Positions 16,815 to 22,808 of a stretch of 22,808 bases of DNA are shown one piece after another. Under the pieces are notes generated by a model, which was given only the letters and a program-made list of their open reading frames with translations, did not search any database and was not told the DNA's origin. Each line of letters starts with the position of its first letter. Position 1 is the stretch's first letter. Source of the stretch: an uncultured Aquincola sp. (GTDB lineage: Bacteria > Pseudomonadota > Gammaproteobacteria > Burkholderiales > Burkholderiaceae); the NCBI GenBank assembly GCA_937883885.1, contig CAKZXL010000751.1, forward strand, positions 1-22,808, given 5' to 3'. The position numbers were made by a program, and so were the translations under genes.

Positions 16815-17503
16815 CGGCTGGCCGCGCTCGCGGGTTTGGCTGCCGCCGCAGCGGCGCCGTCGGCCGCGGGCTCGCGCCACTGGCCTGCCGACTGCAGCCG
16901 GGTCTTCAGCTCGGGGCGGGCAAAGCCGCCGGCCAGCGCGATGTGCGCCTGCTGCAGCGCCTTGGGCCAGTCCTTCATGTCGGCGTAGATCATCCCGACG
17001 TTGTAGTGGGTGAACGGGTCGTCGCCGGCGCTTTCCAGCACGAAGTTCAGCTGCTTGTTGGCGTCTTCGTTGCGCTGGTGCATGACCAGGAAGCTGGCGT
17101 AGATCATCCGCACGATCAGGTCGTCGGGCCGGAAGGTCATGCCGCGGATGAAGTAGCACTCGGCCGAGTAGTTGGCCCCTTTGGGGTTGAGCGTCTTTTC
17201 CTTGATCGACAGCCGCGCCATCGTCATCAGCGCCCGATGGTGGTTGGGATAGGCCTTGAGCGTGTAGTCCAGATCGGCGCCGAAGTACTGGAACATCGGC
17301 TTGATCAGCCGTTCCACGCCGGGCTGGAAGTGGCCGAACTCCACCGTGGACAGCAGCTGGCGATCGGTGCGGTAGTCGAACGGCCCCACGTGGGTGGGGA
17401 TGTAGATCGGACCACAGCTGCCTTCGGCGTCGTTGGTGTCGATGGCGGCCTGCACGGAGGTGCAGGCCAGGGCCAGCAGCAGGCAGGACCAGAGCTTGTT
17501 CAT
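16811..17503 (-). CDS. Small exported TPR-like protein of EPS locus, function unknown
   Basis: A 230-residue protein with a signal peptide (MNKLWSCLLLALACTSVQA; cleavage probably after SVQA). The Cys at 14 is not in a proper lipobox, so a lipoprotein is possible but unlikely. The mature part begins with CGPIYIPTHVGPFDYRTDR, then the motif VEFGHFQPGVERL (54-66). Two to three TPR-like helix pairs follow (ANYSAECYFIRGMTFRPDDL, FTHYNVGMIYADMKDWPKAL), ending in an Ala-rich tail. I recall similar small TPR proteins in XrtA loci but no known activity. It could be a scaffold for the periplasmic assembly machinery. ATG 17503 is supported by AAGGAG at 17514-17519 with a 10-nt spacing, and the ATG overlaps the previous stop by 4 bp. 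Confidence 0.8.
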   Translation of the reverse strand: MNKLWSCLLLALACTSVQAAIDTNDAEGSCGPIYIPTHVGPFDYRTDRQLLSTVEFGHFQPGVERLIKPMFQYFGADLDYTLKAYPNHHRALMTMARLSIKEKTLNPKGANYSAECYFIRGMTFRPDDLIVRMIYASFLVMHQRNEDANKQLNFVLESAGDDPFTHYNVGMIYADMKDWPKALQQAHIALAGGFARPELKTRLQSAGQWREPAADGAAAAAAKPASAASR

Positions 17504-18414
17504 GGCGCTCGTACTCCTTGAGGGTCTTGGCTGTGTCGGCCGGGTGCGCCCAGCCAATGCAGCGTGGCCTGTGCCGCAGCGGCGCCCTGGCCCGGGGTGG
17601 AAAACGTGTGATCGGCCAGCGGAAGGTCGTGGCGGCGCACCTGCGGCAGGTCCAGCGCACCCCGCCAGGCGGTGGCGGCGGCCACTTCGCCCAGGAACTC
17701 CTTGGCGGTGTAGTCGTCACCGCTGATGATCAGCAGCATCTTGCCCGAAAACCGCTGCCAGGCGCGCGCCATGCGGTCCTGGTAGCGCAGCGGTGCGCCG
17801 CCGCTGCCGCCGGCTGCGCGCCGGGCCAGCCGGCCGCGCAGGGCGGTGCCCACGTTGCCCAGCAATTCCTGCACGGCCTGGCGGCCCACGCCGCCGGCCA
17901 CCAGCTTGCGCCAGAAGGCGCCGTCCGCCAGCCGGCGCAGGTAGTAGTGCTTGACGTGCGTGGCCGCCAGGCTTTCGGCCGAGCGCACCCACGGGTTGGC
18001 CAGGGCCAGGCCCGCCACCCGGGCGTCGGCACGGCCGTCGCAGTACAGCAGTGCGGCCGAAGCGCCGTCGCACAGGCCCCACAGCACCACCTGCGTCACC
18101 TGGGCCTCGCGGCACAGGGTGTCGATGGCGGCGGCGATGTCGTCGTCGATCTGCAGGAAATCGTGCAGCTCGCCGCTGCTGTCGCCCATGCCGCGCACGT
18201 CGAAGCGCAGCACCGCATGGCCGGCGCTGGCCAGCGCCCGCGCCAGTTCCACGAACTGGCGGTGCGCGCCCACGCGGTACTGCGGCCCACCCACCACCAC
18301 CAGCACGCCGGGCAGCGGCTGGGCGGGCGCGGCGGCCGGGCGCGTGAGCACGCCCACCAGCTGCTCGCCCTGGCAGGCGAACACCAGCGCCGACTCGCGG
18401 TAAGCGACCGTCAT
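17500..18414 (-). CDS. Exosortase A system-associated hydrolase 1 (alpha/beta hydrolase, Cys nucleophile)
   Basis: A 304-residue alpha/beta hydrolase with the family hallmark VVVGGPQYRVGAHRQF (39-54), then FDVRGMGDSSGE (71-82). The nucleophile elbow reads GLCDG (113-117), so Cys115 replaces the usual Ser. Likely Asp and His partners are D233 or D234 (IISGDDYTAKEF) and H269 (LPLADHTFS). It matches what I recall of the TIGR03100 family, which accompanies XrtA systems. It may cleave a thioester or ester, perhaps releasing an acyl group from the locus ACP or a lipid-linked donor. It has no signal peptide. ATG 18414 overlaps the stop of the hydrolase 2 gene by 4 bp. The substrate is unknown. Confidence 0.9.
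   Translation of the reverse strand: MTVAYRESALVFACQGEQLVGVLTRPAAAPAQPLPGVLVVVGGPQYRVGAHRQFVELARALASAGHAVLRFDVRGMGDSSGELHDFLQIDDDIAAAIDTLCREAQVTQVVLWGLCDGASAALLYCDGRADARVAGLALANPWVRSAESLAATHVKHYYLRRLADGAFWRKLVAGGVGRQAVQELLGNVGTALRGRLARRAAGGSGGAPLRYQDRMARAWQRFSGKMLLIISGDDYTAKEFLGEVAAATAWRGALDLPQVRRHDLPLADHTFSTPGQGAAAAQATLHWLGAPGRHSQDPQGVRAP
17514..17519 (-). promoter_or_regulatory. Ribosome binding site of the TPR-like gene
   Basis: AAGGAG read on the - strand lies 10 nt before ATG 17503, inside the 3' end of the upstream hydrolase 1 gene. It supports that start even though the gene overlaps its neighbour. It is one of the few clear Shine-Dalgarno sites in the operon. Confidence 0.7.
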
Positions 18415-19259
18415 GCCGCCACCCCGGTGGCTGCTTCGACGGGCAGGCCGGCCACCAGTGCCGCGGTCGTGGCCGCGATCAGCGCGGGCGCGTCCTCGAT
18501 CTCCACCGTCTGCCAGAACGCCGGGCCGCGCACCGCGGCCGATTGCACCGGCACGCCGCTGGCACGCCACTTGTCCAGCGCCAGCGTGCTGGCCGGGCTC
18601 AGCGCCGGCTCGGCGCGGGAGCTGACTTCCAGCCAGGTCAGGCCGGCCACCTGCGCGCCGGGCACCAGCGTGGCCGCCTCCAGGCCGTGCGCCACTGCGG
18701 CGGGCAGGCGGTAGCCGGCCACTTCCACCGACTCGCCTTGCGCCAGCTGCTGACGCAGCGCGGCCACCGCGCCTTGTTGTTTGCCGTCGATCAGGTCGGC
18801 CGCCGCCTGCAGCCGCAGAAACTGTTGCAGCGCCTGCTTGCCCCCGGTCACCGGCTGCCACAGCAGCAGGCGGCTGGGCGCCGGCAGCGCGGCGGCCACC
18901 GCGCCGGCCAGCAGCGCGCCGGTGCGCAAGCCCCACAGCGTGAGCGGCAGGCCCGGGTGGCGCGCCTGCAGCCAGTGGGCGCCGGCCAGCGCATCGGCCA
19001 CCCAGCCCGCCCAGCTGGCGTCGGCCAGCTCGCCCGCGCTGTCGCCGCAGCCGTGCAGGTCGATGCACAACACCGCATGGCCCTGCTGGGCCAGCGCGCG
19101 CGCCTGCATCGCCACCATGCGGCGCGACTTGTTCATCTCTTCCGCAAAAGGAGGCAGGTACAGCATCGCCCCCCGCGCCGGCTGGCCAGCCGCGGGCGGG
19201 TGGTGGATGCAGAAGCGGCCGCCTTCGGCGTGCGCGACGGGGAGGAAGAAGGCTTCCAT
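18411..19259 (-). CDS. Exosortase A system-associated hydrolase 2 (alpha/beta fold, Arg at nucleophile position)
   Basis: A 282-residue relative of the previous protein with an alpha/beta-hydrolase plan: AMLYLPPFAEEMNKSRRM (31-48) for the oxyanion region, then CIDLHGCGDSAGE (65-77). The nucleophile elbow reads GLRTG (110-114), with Arg112 where Ser or Cys is expected. No other elbow-like motif is present, so a catalytically dead or noncanonical subunit is likely, perhaps partnering hydrolase 1. I recall the same substitution as a feature of the TIGR03101 family. ATG 19259 is preferred. A GTG directly before it (19262) would add one residue. It starts 31 bp after the ACP stop and overlaps hydrolase 1 by 4 bp. 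Confidence 0.88.
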   Translation of the reverse strand: MEAFFLPVAHAEGGRFCIHHPPAAGQPARGAMLYLPPFAEEMNKSRRMVAMQARALAQQGHAVLCIDLHGCGDSAGELADASWAGWVADALAGAHWLQARHPGLPLTLWGLRTGALLAGAVAAALPAPSRLLLWQPVTGGKQALQQFLRLQAAADLIDGKQQGAVAALRQQLAQGESVEVAGYRLPAAVAHGLEAATLVPGAQVAGLTWLEVSSRAEPALSPASTLALDKWRASGVPVQSAAVRGPAFWQTVEIEDAPALIAATTAALVAGLPVEAATGVAA

Positions 19260-19290
19260 CACGGCAGGGGGCGCAGCGCGCGCCGGCGCG

Positions 19291-19542
19291 TCATGCGGCC
19301 AGCTTGTCGTTGACGAAGTCCACCAGCGAGCCGACGGTGGCGAAGGTGCTGCCGTCGATGTCGTCGTCGTCCACGATGAGCCCGAAGTGGCTTTCCAGCG
19401 CCGCGATCAGCGACACCACGGCCATCGAGTCCAGCTCGGGCAGGGCGCCCAGCAGCGGTGTGGAAGCATCGAAGCTCTGGGCCCGGCCTTGCAGGCCCAG
19501 CGTTTCATCCAGCACGCCGAGCAGTTCGCGCTTCACATCCAT
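19291..19542 (-). CDS. Acyl carrier protein of the exosortase-A EPS locus
   Basis: An 83-residue acidic protein with the ACP four-helix pattern. The phosphopantetheine-attachment motif is PELDSMAVVSL (35-45) with Ser39, followed by the typical acidic block IVDDDDIDGSTFATVGSLVDFV. It should carry an acyl thioester, loaded either by the divergent AMP-forming ligase or by ordinary acyltransferases. It is the first gene of the long - strand operon and is read from a putative sigma-54 promoter. Its ATG 19542 has GGAG at 19550-19553, seven bases upstream. It is too far from the fatty-acid synthesis genes (absent here) to be the housekeeping AcpP, and its sequence around DSM differs from the DSLD of AcpP. 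The acyl group is unknown. Confidence 0.93.
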   Translation of the reverse strand: MDVKRELLGVLDETLGLQGRAQSFDASTPLLGALPELDSMAVVSLIAALESHFGLIVDDDDIDGSTFATVGSLVDFVNDKLAA

Positions 19543-19549
19543 CGGGTTA

Positions 19550-19553
19550 CTCC
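19550..19553 (-). promoter_or_regulatory. Ribosome binding site of the acyl carrier protein gene
   Basis: GGAG on the - strand, seven nt before ATG 19542, which fits the first gene of the operon. Confidence 0.6.
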
Positions 19554-19584
19554 GGGCTTGATTCAGGGTTCGGGCAGGCCGGGG

Positions 19585-19590
19585 ATTCTA
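19585..19590 (-). promoter_or_regulatory. Possible sigma-70 -10 box (alternative ACP promoter)
   Basis: TAGAAT on the - strand matches five of six bases of TATAAT and would start RNA about 35 nt before the ACP ATG. No convincing -35 box is present at 16-18 bp spacing, so this is a weak candidate beside the sigma-54 site. Confidence 0.25.
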
Positions 19591-19667
19591 GGAGGCGGCG
19601 CTTCCCCCAAACGGGTGGTTTCCGTGGCGGGCTGCGCACCTGCACCGGCTACGTGGCCCGCGCCGCC

Positions 19668-19683
19668 TGCACCCCGCATGCCA
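19668..19683 (-). promoter_or_regulatory. Sigma-54 (-24/-12) promoter of the ACP operon
   Basis: On the - strand the sequence TGGCATGCGGGGTGCA carries the invariant GG and GC exactly 10 bases apart. It agrees with the TGGCACG-N4-TTGCW consensus except for T instead of C at the sixth position and G instead of the first T of TTGC. RNA would begin near 19657, leaving a leader of about 115 nt before ATG 19542. This points to sigma-54 RNA polymerase and an enhancer-binding activator (PrsR in known XrtA systems, not in this window). The element lies 11 nt before the divergent ligase ATG, so activator sites would fall inside the ligase coding region. Confidence 0.6.
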
Positions 19684-19693
19684 TACTTTTTTC

Positions 19694-21282
<1,589 letters not shown>

Positions 21283-21295
<13 letters not shown>

Positions 21296-22290
21296 TAGCC
21301 CCGGTACCACTCGACGAAGCGGCGCACGCCTTCATCCACCGAGGTGGCGGGCGTGAAGCCGGTCCAGGCCTGCAGTTCGGACACGTCGGCATAGGTGGCC
21401 GGCACGTCGCCGGGCTGGATGTCGCGCAGCTGCTTGATGGCTTCGCGCCCCGTGTGGCGCTCGATCGCTGCGATGAAGTCCATCAGCTGCACCGGCTGGT
21501 GGTTGCCGATGTTGAACACGCGGTAGGGCGCGTGGCTGGCGGCCGCATCGGCCTGGCTGCGGTCGTAGGCCGGGTTGGCCGTGGGCACATGGTCCAGCGT
21601 GCGCACCACGCCTTCGGCGATGTCGTCGATGTAGGTGAAGTCGCGCACCATCTTGCCGTGGTTGAACACCTGGATCGGCTCGCCGGCCAGGATGGCGCGG
21701 GTAAACAGGAACAGCGCCATGTCCGGCCGGCCCCAGGGGCCGTACACGGTGAAAAAGCGCAGCCCGGTGGTGGGCAGGTTGAACAGGTGGCTGTAGGTGT
21801 GGGCCATCAGCTCGTTGGCCTTCTTGGTGGCCGCGTACAGGCTCACCGGGTGGTCCACGCCGTGGTGCTCGGAAAACGGCATCTGCGTGTTGCCGCCGTA
21901 CACGCTGGAGCTGGAGGCATACACCAGGTGCTGCACGCCGTGGTGGCGGCAGCCTTCCAGGATGTTGGTGAAGCCGACCAGGTTGCTGTCGATGTAGGCA
22001 TGCGGGTCGACCAGCGAGTGCCGCACCCCGGCCTGCGCCGCCAGGTGCACCACGCGGGCGAACTTTTCCTGCGCGAACAGCGCCGGCATCGCGCTGCGGT
22101 CGGCCACGTCCATCTGCTGGAAGCGGAAGCCGGGCTGGCCCTGCAGCAGCGCCAGCCGGTCGTGCTTGAGCTGGGGGTCGTAGTAGGCGTTGAGGTTGTC
22201 GATGCCGACCACCTCGTCGCCACGGGCCAGCAGCAGGCGGGCGACATGGGCGCCGATGAAGCCGGCAGCGCCGGTGAGGAGGATTTTCAT
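21283..22290 (-). CDS. UDP-glucuronate 4-epimerase-like NAD-dependent epimerase
   Basis: A 335-residue extended short-chain dehydrogenase/reductase. The NAD site is GAAGFIG (7-13), the catalytic motif is YAATK with Tyr152 and Lys156, and the Ser of the triad lies in YASSSSVYG (124-132). [19 protein letters not shown] (89-107) and [19 protein letters not shown] are typical of the family that interconverts UDP-glucuronate and UDP-galacturonate. It fits with the adjacent Ugd, which makes UDP-glucuronate. ATG 22290 is chosen because the nucleotide-binding strand starts there. The longer frame to 22386 adds unrelated residues. The two genes are divergent across 191 bp. Its 3' end runs into the acyl ligase gene, overlapping by 13 bp tail to tail. 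Confidence 0.9.
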
Positions 22291-22466
22291 GGGGAAGACA
22301 CGGTTGGTCGCGGCCGGAGGGCGGCCAACGTGTGTCGATTTTGAGTCAAGCGGCCGTGCAGTCCTGGGCAAATGGAGGCGAGGCATGGCGTGAGTGCGCC
22401 CGCCCGAAGAACCGACACAGTGCTGCAGGCAGAATCGCGTCCGTCAATGAGCTGCTGGCACGCATC

Positions 22467-22472
22467 AGGGAG
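22467..22472 (+). promoter_or_regulatory. Ribosome binding site of the UDP-glucose dehydrogenase gene
   Basis: AGGGAG lies nine nt before ATG 22482 and supports that start. No confident promoter is visible in the 191 bp between the divergent genes (22291-22481). Confidence 0.6.
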
Positions 22473-22481
22473 ACTGCAAGC

Positions 22482-22808
22482 ATGAAGATCACCGTTGTCG
22501 GTGCCGGGTACGTAGGTCTGGTCACCGGCGCTTGCCTCGCCGAGATGGGCAACCATGTGGTGTGCCTCGATGTGGACGAGCGCAAGATCGCCATGCTGCA
22601 GCGGGGCGAGATCCCGATCCATGAGCCCGGCCTGGACGCCGTCGTGCGGCGCAACGCCGCAGCGGGGCGACTGCATTTCACGACCGATGTCGGCTACGCC
22701 GTCGGCCATGGCACCCTGCAATTCATCGGCGTCGGCACCCCGCCCGACGAAGACGGCTCGGCCGACCTGCAGTACGTGCTGGCCGCCGCCCGCAACATCG
22801 GCCGCCAC
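22482..22808 (+). CDS. ugd: UDP-glucose 6-dehydrogenase, N-terminal part (3' end outside window)
   Basis: The first 109 residues of a UDP-glucose/GDP-mannose dehydrogenase family protein. [18 protein letters not shown] (7-24) is the NAD-binding Rossmann motif, followed by [12 protein letters not shown] and [19 protein letters not shown]. It oxidises UDP-glucose to UDP-glucuronate with two NAD+, supplying the epimerase encoded divergently and, through it, galacturonate for the polymer. The catalytic Cys and the C-terminal domain lie beyond the right edge, so completeness cannot be checked. The opening pattern is that of the classic bacterial Ugd rather than the UDP-GlcNAc or UDP-ManNAc dehydrogenase types, though separation from these is less certain with only the N-terminal third in view. 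Confidence 0.88.
   Translation, partial: MKITVVGAGYVGLVTGACLAEMGNHVVCLDVDERKIAMLQRGEIPIHEPGLDAVVRRNAAAGRLHFTTDVGYAVGHGTLQFIGVGTPPDEDGSADLQYVLAAARNIGRH

Noticed and set aside
22456..22470. TGGCACG followed by N6 and GG upstream of ugd as a sigma-54 promoter
   Set aside because: The -24 half is perfect but the -12 position reads GG instead of GC, and the start site would fall on the ATG itself.

Overview
The window is very G+C-rich (by eye about 70 %), densely coding, and free of tRNA, rRNA, insertion-sequence or CRISPR signals. The protein families place it in a betaproteobacterium, most likely Burkholderiales, possibly the Rubrivivax/Leptothrix/Aquincola group. That placement is inference from gene content and composition. 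The content is a large part of an exopolysaccharide locus of the exosortase A (XrtA/PEP-CTERM) type. The markers are the exosortase-A-associated O-glycosylation ligase, acyl-CoA ligase, small acyl carrier protein and hydrolases 1 and 2. The exosortase itself, the chain-length and export genes and the PrsK/PrsR regulators are not in the window.

Layout. (1) Positions 1-5727, + strand: the end of one glycosyltransferase, a GT4 glycosyltransferase, the O-glycosylation ligase/Wzy-like polymerase, a polysaccharide deacetylase, an unclassified GT-A-like transferase and a methyltransferase. The last five are overlapping or nearly abutting. (2) Positions 5756-19542, - strand, read right to left: acyl carrier protein, hydrolase 2, hydrolase 1, a small exported TPR-like protein, a DegT-type aminotransferase, a tandem GNAT/FemAB-like protein, an exported beta-helix protein, an asparagine-synthetase-like protein without its glutaminase nucleophile, a GT2, a DxD transferase, a Wzx flippase and an RgpF-family protein. 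Most junctions are 4-bp ATGA/GTGA overlaps, so this looks like one 13.8-kb operon. (3) 19694-21295, +: the acyl-CoA ligase, divergent from the ACP. (4) 21283-22290, -: a UDP-glucuronate 4-epimerase-like protein whose 3' end overlaps the ligase. (5) 22482 to the end, +: the start of UDP-glucose 6-dehydrogenase.

How it may work together: Ugd and the epimerase supply UDP-glucuronate and UDP-galacturonate. The glycosyltransferases build a repeat unit, Wzx flips it and the Wzy-like ligase polymerises or transfers it. The deacetylase, methyltransferase, aminotransferase, GNAT-like, amide-forming and beta-helix proteins would decorate or remodel it. The ACP, acyl ligase and hydrolase trio suggests an acyl group carried on a dedicated ACP. 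A good sigma-54 (-24/-12) promoter match lies upstream of the ACP on the - strand, which fits the known sigma-54-dependent PrsK/PrsR control of XrtA systems.

Most worth a second look: the sigma-54 promoter, the paired hydrolases (Cys in place of the nucleophile Ser in one, Arg in the other), the asparagine-synthetase-like protein lacking the Cys nucleophile, the tandem GNAT protein, and the decoration module these form with the beta-helix protein.
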